From Candidatus Stahliibacteriota bacterium (GTDB taxonomy: Bacteria > Hydrothermota > Tepidihabitantia > SM23-42): a stretch of DNA of 23,451 nt. The translations under genes were made by a program, and so were the position numbers. The DNA lies in NCBI GenBank assembly GCA_030613445.1, contig JAUWLY010000010.1, positions 1 through 23,451 on the forward strand, in the 5' to 3' direction. Below the pieces are notes generated by a model. It was not told the origin of the DNA and ran no database searches. It was given only the letters and a program-made list of their open reading frames with translations. Shown one piece after another: positions 14,065 through 22,334 of the stretch (position 1 is the stretch's first letter; the number at the start of each line of letters is the position of its first letter).

Positions 14065-16827
14065 ATGACCTCCCTGTATAGCAAAGTGAAGATTATCCCG
14101 ATTGAACAACCATTTCTGGTTGTGCTGGCGCAATACTTCTACGAGCAATTTCAACCTGATTTCCCTGATTTTTCAAATATCCTCGTCGTTTTTCCTACGC
14201 AGCGCAACAAATTGTATTTTCGGAGGAACCTGCTTGAAGTTTCAAGAGCCTCCGGGTTGGTGCCGCCAACTATGAGAACAATAGCAGAACTGGTTGATAA
14301 GATCTACGATGACTTGGGGGGTAAAAAAGGATTGATGCTCAATGGGGTTGAACGAAATTTTATCTTGAGAAAGGTAGTAGAATCACTAAAGGTCGAATAT
14401 TGGCACGATTTGCCTTTTTTAAGATTCGTAGCGATCGGCAAACGGTTACTTCATTTGTACGATGAATTATCAAGGGAAGGTGTAAGCCTCGAGCAGGTGG
14501 TTGAACTTGTGCGCATGGGGCACTATCCTGAAAGGTTTGTCAAACATGAACTCACGATAATAAGAAATATTTTTGATGAATACCGAAGAACCCTTGTGAA
14601 GTTGGGTTATCAAGACAATATTGATAAGTCAGAACTTGTTCTCAATCGGTTCACCCCCGCTTTGCTAAAGCCTTTCAAGCATATTTTCATAGCCGGTCTT
14701 GTTGCACCGACACATCTGGAAACTCTACTGATTCAGATGATTTTACAAAAGCTGAATGCTGAATTGATTCTCCATTCGAGCTCAAAACATTTGATACAAG
14801 CGAATGATCCGACTAGCCCCTTTTACTTACATGCTAAAATGTTGAAGAGGATTGGTGTAAAAAAGTACGATAACATTACGATCATAGGTCATGAGAAATA
14901 TGAGCTGCCAGTAATCCATATTGCGCGGACTGAATCTATGTCACAACAGACGCTTCATGTAAAGGAGATTTTCCACAAAGTACGGAGTCGCTATGAACCC
15001 CATCGTATCGCAGTTATCCTGACCGATGAAAGAAATGTATTCCCAATGATTAGTATCATGAAGTCCTCAGGTCTTGAGTTTAATTTGTCGACGGGGTTGT
15101 CGATGACTCAATCACCGCTCTATACTTTTCTCGAGCAGTTATTAAACGTTGTTGAGAGCGGTTTTCATTATAAGGAATTTTTTATTTTCATCAAACACCC
15201 ATTAGTCAAGAACGCGATAATTGAGGAGAATGCAGTGCGATTTTCAGTCTACACACTGCAGGAAACAATGATCAAGAACCGTTTGAATTATTTTAATTTC
15301 AAAGATCACCCAAACAGTACGGTCGAAAAACTTACCGGGTTATTGAAAAACTGTTTTGACACAGTAAAATGCACGACATCGCTAAATCAATACATCCTGA
15401 GTCTGCTTAGGATGCTGAATGATGTGCTTTTCTGTAACAAAGAGCTCATGAAGACTTCTTCCCGTGGTGTCACAGATTTCTCGGATAGTTTAAATGATTT
15501 AGCAAAATTACGTATCGCTGGTGATTATATTGAGCCAGGCATAAAGATGTTGCGGTTTATTCTTGATGTCCTAAAGGATGCGTCATTTAGAACCAGGGGT
15601 GATCCCATGAAGGGTGTCCAGGTGATTGGTTTGCTTGAAGCAAGAAACCTCGACTTTGACTGCATCATCATTCCTTCGATGAACGAAGGGGTTTTCCCCA
15701 AGCGGAGTGAAAAAGATCTATTCGTGAATCAGCAGGTGCGTAAGGAGATCGGTCTTCCTTATGATAAAGAACGGGAAAGCCTCTTTCACTATTATTTTAC
15801 GGAGATGCTTAATGCCAAAAAAGAAGTATTTATTACATATATCGAAGAGGAGAAAAGAGATATCCGTTCGCGCTTTATCGATTTTCAGATTGATAAAGGA
15901 GCAGTGCTTAGCGATGCTAAAGTAGCGTTGAGTAACCCTATGTACAGTACACAAAGACGTTCAGTAAAGAAAAGCAGCGATCTCTTTAAGATGCTCATCT
16001 CCAAACTATCAACGCGTGGGCTTAGTCCGACTAATCTCAAAGACTATCGTGAGTGTCCATACCGTTTTTACTTGATGTACGTGCTCGGCATGCGCGAACC
16101 CGGTACTATCGTTGAAGAAGCTGGGCCTATGGAATGGGGGAGGATTATGCACGTTGCGCTGCGGGATTTTTACAAATATGATATCCCGGATGGTCTGGTA
16201 AAAGAAGACATAACAGTGATGCAGTCAAAACTGCATCAAAGGTTGAGCAAGGCGTTGAGGGGTGAATTGGCAATGCGTCCAAAGATGATAAGCTTTTTGG
16301 ATCTCGAGATATATAAGAAGCGAATGAATAGATTCCTGAAGATAGAAATCGAAAGGTCAAAATTAGGCTGCCGAGTGGTCACCAGTGAAATTGAGAAGCA
16401 AGTAAAGTGTTTTCTGCAAATAAACAATGTTAAGGTAAGGTTATATGGGTATCCTGACCGAATTGAAATCCGGGATAACCGGCATTATGTTCTTGATTAT
16501 AAATCAACTATACCATCAAAGAAGAAATACGAATTGGGCGACGACTTCGTTGAATTTCAGTTGCCATTGTATGGTCTGATTCTTGCTGAAGGTGATTTTG
16601 CAAAAATTGGCGGTCTGGCATACTACGGAATATCGAGGGATGTAAAAATCACCGAAATCGTAGAGCATGGTGATGTTGTTGAATACCTGGAGGATTTTGA
16701 GGCGAAGATATTGCGACCGACGATCGAGGAGCTTTTGTCAGCAGATGTTGCATTCAAACAGACTCCTGTGAAGAGGTCATGCACACACTGCGTTTTTACT
16801 CACGTTTGCGGGGTGAAGAGTGTCTGA
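14065..16827 (+). CDS. addB: AddB-like exonuclease subunit with Fe-S PD-(D/E)XK nuclease
   Basis: A subunit of the AddAB helicase-nuclease that processes double-strand breaks for RecA. 920 aa from the promoter-defined ATG at 14065; an in-frame GTG at 14044 lies upstream of the -10 box. The N-terminal helicase-like half has VVFPTQRNKLYFRR in place of a Walker A motif, so it should not bind ATP there, as in many FCB-group AddB proteins. LLEARNLDFDCIIIPSMNEGVFP matches helicase motifs V-VI of inactive UvrD-like domains. The C-terminal nuclease has D798 (YPDRIEI) and D811-Y-K813. Cys664 (ECPYRFY) and Cys906, Cys909 and Cys915 form the CxxCx5C Fe-S clasp typical of AddB. The stop overlaps addA by 8 nt. 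The assignment is strong from motifs plus partner. Confidence 0.9.
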   Translation: MTSLYSKVKIIPIEQPFLVVLAQYFYEQFQPDFPDFSNILVVFPTQRNKLYFRRNLLEVSRASGLVPPTMRTIAELVDKIYDDLGGKKGLMLNGVERNFILRKVVESLKVEYWHDLPFLRFVAIGKRLLHLYDELSREGVSLEQVVELVRMGHYPERFVKHELTIIRNIFDEYRRTLVKLGYQDNIDKSELVLNRFTPALLKPFKHIFIAGLVAPTHLETLLIQMILQKLNAELILHSSSKHLIQANDPTSPFYLHAKMLKRIGVKKYDNITIIGHEKYELPVIHIARTESMSQQTLHVKEIFHKVRSRYEPHRIAVILTDERNVFPMISIMKSSGLEFNLSTGLSMTQSPLYTFLEQLLNVVESGFHYKEFFIFIKHPLVKNAIIEENAVRFSVYTLQETMIKNRLNYFNFKDHPNSTVEKLTGLLKNCFDTVKCTTSLNQYILSLLRMLNDVLFCNKELMKTSSRGVTDFSDSLNDLAKLRIAGDYIEPGIKMLRFILDVLKDASFRTRGDPMKGVQVIGLLEARNLDFDCIIIPSMNEGVFPKRSEKDLFVNQQVRKEIGLPYDKERESLFHYYFTEMLNAKKEVFITYIEEEKRDIRSRFIDFQIDKGAVLSDAKVALSNPMYSTQRRSVKKSSDLFKMLISKLSTRGLSPTNLKDYRECPYRFYLMYVLGMREPGTIVEEAGPMEWGRIMHVALRDFYKYDIPDGLVKEDITVMQSKLHQRLSKALRGELAMRPKMISFLDLEIYKKRMNRFLKIEIERSKLGCRVVTSEIEKQVKCFLQINNVKVRLYGYPDRIEIRDNRHYVLDYKSTIPSKKKYELGDDFVEFQLPLYGLILAEGDFAKIGGLAYYGISRDVKITEIVEHGDVVEYLEDFEAKILRPTIEELLSADVAFKQTPVKRSCTHCVFTHVCGVKSV

Positions 16828-19800
16828 GAAGATAGAACACACTGCTTTGATGTCGTCGGCTGGAGCCGGTAAGACGCGCGCTTTGACAAAGCGTTTTCTC
16901 TATCTTTTTCTACATGAGGCAGATTACCCGCTGAAATCCTTGTATGGCATCACCTTCACAAATGAAGCGGCGTTTGAAATGAAAACACGAGTCTTAGAGT
17001 ACCTTGAGCTGCTTATTAACGGGACTTCAGATGACAAATCAAAAATGGAAATAATCGAGTACTTTAACAGTCATTTCTCAAATGTGAAAGAACGGGCAAA
17101 ATACAAAAAAAGACATTTACTCAACAACCTTTCAGAATTCAATATTTACACATTTCACAGTCTGTTTGCTTCTTTCCTCTCAAGTATTCCATTTGCAGCC
17201 GGTATTTTGCCCGGCTACAGAATAATCGACGACGCCTATAAGTCAGTTGTCTATGAATCAGTTCTGGACAAATTCTTTGAGGGGAGTGGCCATAATGAAG
17301 CGCGGTTGAAGATAATACAGGATTTTATCCAAGCGCAAGAGACCAGAGTGAAGGCAAGTATAGAGTCGATCTACTGGAGCATAATTCCATGGCTGGATTT
17401 CCTCGGTGAATTGATGAAAGGCGAGCAAGATATCAGGACCAGCGTTGAGGTGAAAGGAAATGAGTTTGCCCGTTCCCTACGACAACTCACTTTGTTTATC
17501 CGTGAACATGGAGATGCCGGGTGCACTAAGGATGGTGCGCATTTGAATAAAGACCTGCTTAGACTCTGTGTAATGGTCGATAAGTATCTTGAGACGAGAG
17601 ATTTTGGAGTATTGGAAAAGTCTGAATACACAAAATCCATTTTGCGTTGCGACCTGGATGGGAAAAATTATCTCGTGAAGTTTGCTGGTAATTTAGGGAT
17701 TGAAAAGAGGGATATCGACAAACTATTGAATACATTGTTCTCCTGCACTGATGATTACTTGCGATCCCTTTCTGATCAGCAGATCGCGGTTTATTTGAAA
17801 CCCCTATTGGAAATCCATAATTTATTCAAGGAGGAGAAGCGAGCGCGGAATTTGGTTAGTTTTGATGATATCGAATCTCTAACTATGCGCGCCCTGGAAA
17901 TCAGTCCGGATATAGAGTATCTATACTTCAAGATCGGTGCAGAAATAAACCATTTAATGATTGATGAATTCCAGGATACGAGCTATCGCCAGCTCGAAAT
18001 AATCGTTCCCTTGATTAGTGAGATCGTCTCACTTGATCCTGATGAAAAAAGTCTTTTCTATGTGGGTGATCCAAAACAAGCGATATTTCGGTGGCGCGGT
18101 GGCGCATCAGAACTGTTTGACGTGCTGATCAATAAATACCCAGGTAGGATTAAACGTGAGGAATTAACAACAAATCATCGCAGCAAGGCAGAGGTTATCG
18201 ATTTTGTAAACCTTGTACTTGATAAAAAAGACAAGGTAGAACCAGGAAATACTGGCGGCTGGGTGAGGGTTGAAGAAATCGGAGGATACACTGATATGGA
18301 ACAAGGGCGGCAAGAGATAATTGAACGGACATCTTCGATTATCAAGGAACTCCATAACAATCTGGGTTATGAATACTCTGATCTTGCAGTACTTGTACGC
18401 ACTAATAAATTCGGTGTTGCTCTTGCCGAAGGTCTTACCCGAACAGACGTGCCCCATGTAAGCCGATCAAAATGTGATATTATGAGTGATGCAGATGTGC
18501 GGACAATGGTGAAACTTCTTGAGTTCCTTGATGACCCGGAAAACGATTTCGCTTTGCTCCATGCTCTTTTATCACCATTTTTTGCTATGGACGAAGAGGT
18601 ATTGCGGCGCTTGATGCATCGTGGGAAGACGTTTTTTCTTATGCTCCGTAATAGCCACCCGGGTTGGCCGGCAGTAAAGAAACTGGAGAGATTACTTGCA
18701 TTAGTACATTTTACAAACCCCTATGAATTGATTTATGGTATATACGAAGAGTTGGAAATAGAGGTTACATACGCGCTGGCGACCCTTTTGGACGTTGCGT
18801 TGGAATATACGAGCGAGGATTCTGGTCACCTGAGTTCTTTTCTTGATTGGCTTGGTGATATTGGTAAGACTATTCAGGTGAAGGATGCACATCCTCAGGG
18901 CGTACAGATTCTTACGATTCATAAAGCAAAGGGGTTAGAATTTGATGTTATCTTATTACCTGAAACAAATTGGGCTGTAAAGACATATGAAGATAGGCAG
19001 TTGCTTTTTTCATACAAAGCAAATGGTGTTGAACCGGAGAGGATATACTGGCGGACTTATGGTAAGTATCTGCGAGGTTTGAAAGATGCTGAGCAGGATC
19101 GCCTGCAAATGGATGAGCTGAATCTGCTTTACGTAGCTTTGACGCGGGCAAGAAACGGAATTCATGTATTGGGGTTTAATCACCGAAAGAGAGGGTTGGG
19201 GTTTTGGTTCGAAAGGATCGTTGAGAAAGTCGGGGCTTCAACTTTTTCAAGAGGTGAGATAACCAAGAAGAAAGAAATTAAACCTGCGGTAACTGAAATC
19301 CAGAAGTACGGCGTTATTACACGGGAAAGTCCGTTTATCAAGGAAGAACGTTCGTTGTATTCACCGACTGAACGAGGGCTTGAGATAATCGGTGTTTCTC
19401 GAAGGCAAGGTATGGAATTCGGTTCGATGATACACCAGGCGCTCAGTAAAATAGAATGGCTTGACAATATCGAGTTGCAGGTATCGATTACGAACGTCGT
19501 GCGCAGCGTCCAGGATAAGTATGCACGCCAACCTGACGACGCACAATCCATCGAAAAGAGACTTGCCCCGTTCTTAGTAGATACTTTAACTGATCCGGAT
19601 TTGCGATCCCTGTTTTTTAAAGATGGGCGTCATGTGGTATGTAAAAATGAGGTTCCTATTTATTTTGAAGACAAAAAGAGAGATGTGTCAGGTCAAATCG
19701 ACCGATTGATTGTTAGTGCCAGGCATATTACTATAGTTGACTACAAAACCGGTGAGGAAGAGGCTAAGCACCAACAACAACTAAGGATCTATAAGAAAGG

Positions 19801-19888
19801 GATAGAAAAGATTTACCCGGGAAGATGCATTGAAATAATGCTGGTCTATCTGGATAAGGATCGGGGTAAGAAAATAACCAGATTGTAA
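16820..19888 (+). CDS. addA: AddA-like UvrD/RecB helicase-nuclease
   Basis: The ATP-driven 3'-5' helicase and nuclease subunit of AddAB (1022 aa). Superfamily-1 motifs are in order: Walker A SSAGAGKT with K18, GITFTNEAAFEMKTR, motif II IDEFQD at D382-E383, motif III YVGDPKQAIFRWRGG, the motif IV region ELTTNHRS, motif V LTIHKAKGLEFDVILLPE, and motif VI LLYVALTRARN. The C-terminal PD-(D/E)XK nuclease shows GQIDRLIV (D961) and VDYKTG (D974, K976) followed by QQQLRIYKKGI. It starts with GTG, overlapping the addB stop by 8 nt (GGGGTGAAGAG acts as RBS region), so the two are translationally coupled. Both subunits carry intact nuclease residues, which supports a complete AddAB rather than RecBCD. 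Confidence 0.93.
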   Translation: MSEKIEHTALMSSAGAGKTRALTKRFLYLFLHEADYPLKSLYGITFTNEAAFEMKTRVLEYLELLINGTSDDKSKMEIIEYFNSHFSNVKERAKYKKRHLLNNLSEFNIYTFHSLFASFLSSIPFAAGILPGYRIIDDAYKSVVYESVLDKFFEGSGHNEARLKIIQDFIQAQETRVKASIESIYWSIIPWLDFLGELMKGEQDIRTSVEVKGNEFARSLRQLTLFIREHGDAGCTKDGAHLNKDLLRLCVMVDKYLETRDFGVLEKSEYTKSILRCDLDGKNYLVKFAGNLGIEKRDIDKLLNTLFSCTDDYLRSLSDQQIAVYLKPLLEIHNLFKEEKRARNLVSFDDIESLTMRALEISPDIEYLYFKIGAEINHLMIDEFQDTSYRQLEIIVPLISEIVSLDPDEKSLFYVGDPKQAIFRWRGGASELFDVLINKYPGRIKREELTTNHRSKAEVIDFVNLVLDKKDKVEPGNTGGWVRVEEIGGYTDMEQGRQEIIERTSSIIKELHNNLGYEYSDLAVLVRTNKFGVALAEGLTRTDVPHVSRSKCDIMSDADVRTMVKLLEFLDDPENDFALLHALLSPFFAMDEEVLRRLMHRGKTFFLMLRNSHPGWPAVKKLERLLALVHFTNPYELIYGIYEELEIEVTYALATLLDVALEYTSEDSGHLSSFLDWLGDIGKTIQVKDAHPQGVQILTIHKAKGLEFDVILLPETNWAVKTYEDRQLLFSYKANGVEPERIYWRTYGKYLRGLKDAEQDRLQMDELNLLYVALTRARNGIHVLGFNHRKRGLGFWFERIVEKVGASTFSRGEITKKKEIKPAVTEIQKYGVITRESPFIKEERSLYSPTERGLEIIGVSRRQGMEFGSMIHQALSKIEWLDNIELQVSITNVVRSVQDKYARQPDDAQSIEKRLAPFLVDTLTDPDLRSLFFKDGRHVVCKNEVPIYFEDKKRDVSGQIDRLIVSARHITIVDYKTGEEEAKHQQQLRIYKKGIEKIYPGRCIEIMLVYLDKDRGKKITRL

Positions 19889-19906
19889 TCCGTGATTACC
19901 GAGAGA

Positions 19907-19939
19907 ACAGGAAGCCGGCTATCATATCCGGCTTCCTGT
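19907..19939. terminator. Hairpin between convergent addA and HD-GYP genes
   Basis: A perfect 12-bp stem, ACAGGAAGCCGG (19907-19918) with CCGGCTTCCTGT (19928-19939), and a 9-nt loop, 18 nt after the addA stop. Neither strand has a good T-run after it, so termination is inferred from position and stability; it could serve both directions. Confidence 0.65.
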
Positions 19940-19998
19940 GTGTTACATATGAGAAAGTATGAGTGCCTTAGCTTATATCTACGATCTTTTGTCCCTCC

Positions 19999-21161
19999 TT
20001 AAATTCTTTTTATTTTAGAACCAGTCGTATCGAGTGACAAGAATATGTCAACGATCTTCGGGTCCAGCTGTTTTCCAGCAACACGTGTTATTTCATCTCT
20101 GGCTTCTTCTTCAGTCAGCGCATTACGGTAAGGCCGATTACCAGTCATGGCTGAATACGCATCGCAGACCGCAAGTATCCTCGACTGCAATGGGATTTGT
20201 TCAGCTTTCCTGCCTTCTGGATAACCTGAGCCATCCCATTTTTCATGGTGGTGTAATATCCAGGTCCGGACTGTCCTTAGATTTGCTACTGGTTCGATTA
20301 TCTTCGCACTGTGGGTTTGTGGGTTGCGTGCATTTTGATAATCTTCCATTCTTCGTTTGTTAACTTACCGTTTTTCTGCAGGATAGACTCGGGTACGATG
20401 ATTTTACCGACATCGTGGAGCAATCCGGCGAATTCGATTAAATTGAGATTCCTTTCAGAAAACTCTAATTCCTGGCCAATGATGAGTGATAGGTCTGCGA
20501 CCTGGATAGAATGTCCTATGGTATACGGGTCTCTTAATTCGATTGCTCCGACAAGCGCGCGCACTGATTCAAAATTGATCTCCTGTATTCTTTCAATAAG
20601 CCAGGCGCGATCAAGCACCATACCTATCCTACTGTTTATTGCTTCAATGAGATTCAGCTCTTGTTTCGTGTAATTCCTTGGTTTTCTTGAGTAGAGCATT
20701 AAAACGCCGGTTGGTATGCCACCTTTTGCTATAATCGGTGTGCTCATGTAAGCCATGAAACCTTCGTTTCTAATCGTTCCGATGAACCCCTCATCTTCAT
20801 CTTTGGATATCTTTGAGATTATCAAAGGTTTTCTATTAGCGATTACTGAAGTGAAGAAGCCGTTGTCTTCTAATTTGATATTTTTTCTCACGTTACTACT
20901 GAGGTTATTTGAAAAAACTTCTTTGAAACCAAAGTACTTGTTCATAGTGAGAATTGCAGCAGCATCAGCTTTGAGCAAAGACATAAGTTTGTCGACGACT
21001 GCGTTCATTACACCCCTATGGCTGAGCCCAGAGAGTATGGAGCGGTCCATATCATGTAAGATAATCAACTGCCGTTGGTTTTGCCGGGCATCTGACGCCA
21101 ATTTGAATATCACTGCTGCGCTCAACAGGACTACAGTGATTGACATTAGATATATGTACAT
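19999..21161 (-). pseudogene. GAF/HD-GYP phosphodiesterase broken by an 8-bp tandem duplication
   Basis: The intact ancestor would be a 384-aa membrane-anchored cyclic-di-GMP phosphodiesterase. It has one N-terminal TM segment (MYIYLMSITVVLLSAAVIFKL), a GAF domain (about 50-195), and an HD-GYP domain with YTIGHSIQVADL, AGLLHDVGKIIVPESIL, HHHEKWDGSGYPEG and DAYSAMTGNRPYRNAL. The first frame ends after KMHATHKPTVRR at 20298; the rest (from SAKIIEPV) continues in another frame to 19999. On the coding strand the break falls in AACCCACA repeated exactly twice (plus-strand 20310-20325). Removing one copy restores KMHATHSAKIIEPV, fits the HD-GYP family, and makes 1155 nt = 385 codons. The ATG at 21161 follows AGGTAAGAG; the TTG at 21197 is less likely. 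It lies 61 nt downstream of a sigma-54-controlled small gene and may be co-transcribed. Confidence 0.88.
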
Positions 21162-21221
21162 ACTCTTACCTGTACAATGATTAGTTGAGTCGATCAATGC
21201 TCAAAGGATCAATGATTTAAA

Positions 21222-21425
21222 TCAAGATAATTGATTTAGTAAGTAGCTTTTTTTCCGGTCTAATTCGCGGATCGAGACAATATCGTGATTGTACAGACGC
21301 AGTTTATGACTTGTCTGGTTACTTAGCAGGTTGAGCACCACTACTTTCTCATCCTGGTAGGCAATTTCGCCCCGGTATCTCGTGCCGTCGAGCATTTTGA
21401 CTTCGTATGTCTGTGCAGTTTTCAT
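21222..21425 (-). CDS. Sm/Hfq-like small protein, paralog 1 (67 aa)
   Basis: The product looks like a minimal Sm fold. YEVKMLDGTRYRGEIAYQDEKVVVLNL gives a strand pattern like Sm1 (hydrophobic-x-DG-x4-G-x-I-x3-D-x3-VVL). KLRLYNHDIVSIREL resembles Sm2, close in shape to the Hfq YKHAIST segment. RNA binding is inferred from this resemblance, not shown. The ATG at 21425 is chosen because AGGAG (21434-21430) precedes it and the sigma-54 start site is predicted at ~21444. A longer in-frame extension to 21590 would run through the promoter and operator and is rejected. A clear paralog is encoded at 21674-21868. Charged/polar C-terminal tail RKKSYLLNQLS. The alternative is an unrelated SH3-like beta barrel. 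Confidence 0.75.
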   Translation of the reverse strand: MKTAQTYEVKMLDGTRYRGEIAYQDEKVVVLNLLSNQTSHKLRLYNHDIVSIRELDRKKSYLLNQLS

Positions 21426-21454
21426 GTTACTCCTTTCTTGCATATATATTAAGT

Positions 21455-21470
21455 AGCAAAATTTGTGCCA
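21455..21470 (-). promoter_or_regulatory. Sigma-54 promoter of Sm-like gene 1
   Basis: On the minus strand TGGCAC-AAATT-TTGCT, i.e. GG-N10-GC, a near-perfect -24/-12 promoter. The predicted +1 is near 21444, leaving a ~19-nt leader with AGGAG before the ATG at 21425. The 104-bp block 21455-21558 is repeated at 22114-22217. Confidence 0.88.
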
Positions 21471-21522
21471 GAATGAGAAGTCTTGCGATTTTGGGTAATT
21501 TATGTATATTGGAGTGGAAATC

Positions 21523-21561
21523 GTACCTGAAAGTGTGCCAAAATGACACACTTTCAGGTAC
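21523..21561. promoter_or_regulatory. Palindromic activator site U1
   Basis: 15-bp arms GTACCTGAAAGTGTG/CACACTTTCAGGTAC; core TGTGCCA-AAA-TGACACA (21534-21550), centred about 98 bp upstream of the predicted start of Sm-like gene 1. The position suits an enhancer for the sigma-54 activator encoded next door. Confidence 0.72.
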
Positions 21562-21601
21562 CTTCTTGCAAACGCCTGTAAATACTGCATTTACCGTAAT
21601 C

Positions 21602-21628
21602 CTGAGTGTGCCATTTTGGCACACTCAG
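21602..21628. promoter_or_regulatory. Palindromic activator site U2
   Basis: CTGAGTGTGCCA-TTT-TGGCACACTCAG, perfect 12-bp arms; core 21607-21623, centred 73 bp upstream of U1 (about -171 to Sm-like gene 1). It lies between paralog 2 and paralog 1 and could also form a hairpin at the end of the upstream transcript. Confidence 0.72.
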
Positions 21629-21673
21629 CCAGTAATTCCTGGTTAACAGCACTAATTCAACGTAACCGTTGTT

Positions 21674-21868
21674 CTATCTCAGTGCATAGGCTCTTTGCCA
21701 ACCCAGTTCTCGGATTGAGAGTATTCCATTGTAATAGAGACGGAGTTTCTGCTCAACTGGATGACGTCTCAGCTTGAGCACGACCATCTTATTATCCCGG
21801 CATGCAATCTCACCCTGATACCTGGTGCCATCAACCATTTTGATTTCATAAAGGTGCAATATTTTCAT
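21674..21868 (-). CDS. Sm/Hfq-like small protein, paralog 2 (64 aa)
   Basis: Paralog of the gene at 21222-21425: YEIKMVDGTRYQGEIACRDNKMVVLKL and KLRLYYNGILSIREL align without gaps to paralog 1, keeping DGTRY, GEIA, the central D-x-K-x-VVL and SIREL. Sm-like fold and RNA binding are inferred. ATG at 21868, preceded by GGGGG 8 nt upstream. The start is 15 nt after the stop of the exported-peptide gene on the same strand, so the two form one operon under the promoter at 22114-22129. Differences between paralogs cluster in the loop between the two Sm-like blocks (RRHPVEQ versus LSNQTSH) and the C-terminal tail. Confidence 0.75.
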   Translation of the reverse strand: MKILHLYEIKMVDGTRYQGEIACRDNKMVVLKLRRHPVEQKLRLYYNGILSIRELGWQRAYALR

Positions 21869-21883
21869 GTCTTATGCCCCCTT

Positions 21884-22087
21884 TTAGTCCTTTGGCGGTG
21901 GAGGAGGTCTGTGAGGTACAGAGACCGTATCGGAATCAGCATATGCAACTGCAGGGCTAATAAAATCAAGGGTTGCGCTGATTACCGGAGCATCATCTTT
22001 TATATTATTACTGACACTCTGGATAGCGATTCCAAACATGCTCACAAAGAGCAAGCTCATTACAACATAGGCGAAAAATTTCTTCAT
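21884..22087 (-). CDS. Small exported or membrane peptide with proline-rich end (67 aa)
   Basis: An unrecognised gene. The N-terminus MKKFFAYVVMSLLFVSMFGIAI is a signal peptide or TM anchor. A polar middle (QSVSNNIKDDAP) leads to SPAVAYA-DSD, where AYA at 48-50 resembles a signal-peptidase I site in an unusually late position. The tail is DTVSVPHRPPPPPKD. The ATG at 22087 has AGGAG 6 nt upstream (22098-22094) and lies ~16 nt after the predicted sigma-54 start, which supports it as a real gene. It is first in an operon with Sm-like paralog 2. A secreted peptide, a signal for the GAF-domain activator next door, or a membrane anchor are all possible; none is shown. Confidence 0.7.
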   Translation of the reverse strand: MKKFFAYVVMSLLFVSMFGIAIQSVSNNIKDDAPVISATLDFISPAVAYADSDTVSVPHRPPPPPKD

Positions 22088-22113
22088 GTTATTCTCCTTT
22101 CAGTTTTCTTATA

Positions 22114-22129
22114 AGCAAAATCTATGCCA
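22114..22129 (-). promoter_or_regulatory. Sigma-54 promoter of exported-peptide/Sm-like 2 operon
   Basis: On the minus strand TGGCAT-AGATT-TTGCT (GG-N10-GC). The predicted +1 is near 22103 and the ATG is at 22087. It belongs to a 104-bp block identical at 93 of 104 ungapped positions to that upstream of Sm-like gene 1. Confidence 0.87.
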
Positions 22130-22184
22130 AAATGAGAAGTCTTGCGATTTTGGGTAATTCATGTATGTTGGAGTGAAAAAAGTT

Positions 22185-22217
22185 CCTGAAAGTGTGTCAA
22201 AATGATACACTTTCAGG
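22185..22217. promoter_or_regulatory. Palindromic activator site U3
   Basis: CCTGAAAGTGTGTCA-AAA-TGATACACTTTCAGG, one arm mismatch; core 22193-22209, centred about 98 bp upstream of the predicted start, exactly as U1 in the duplicated unit. Confidence 0.72.
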
Positions 22218-22259
22218 GTCCCCTGGGAAACGCTTATCTACACGGCACTTACAGAATTA

Positions 22260-22284
22260 TCTATGTGTCAGAATGACACATAGA
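22260..22284. promoter_or_regulatory. Palindromic activator site U4
   Basis: TCTATGTGTCA-GAA-TGACACATAGA, perfect 11-bp arms; core 22264-22280, centred 71 bp upstream of U3. Confidence 0.72.
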
Positions 22285-22334
22285 CATGAGAAGCTCATTA
22301 ATCCATGGAAATTAAATACTTATTGCATCCTTTA

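Noticed and set aside
20298..20349. Programmed ribosomal frameshift in the GAF/HD-GYP gene
   Set aside because: There is no slippery heptamer; the perfect 8-bp duplication explains the frame change completely, and the removed residues are not part of the HD-GYP family sequence.
21426..21590. N-terminal extension of Sm-like paralog 1 to 122 aa
   Set aside because: The extension would cover the sigma-54 promoter and operator U1; AGGAG and the promoter support the start at 21425.
21534..21628. TGGCACAC words inside U1/U2 as extra sigma-54 promoters
   Set aside because: No GC follows GG at the required 10-nt spacing on either strand; these are arms of the palindromes.
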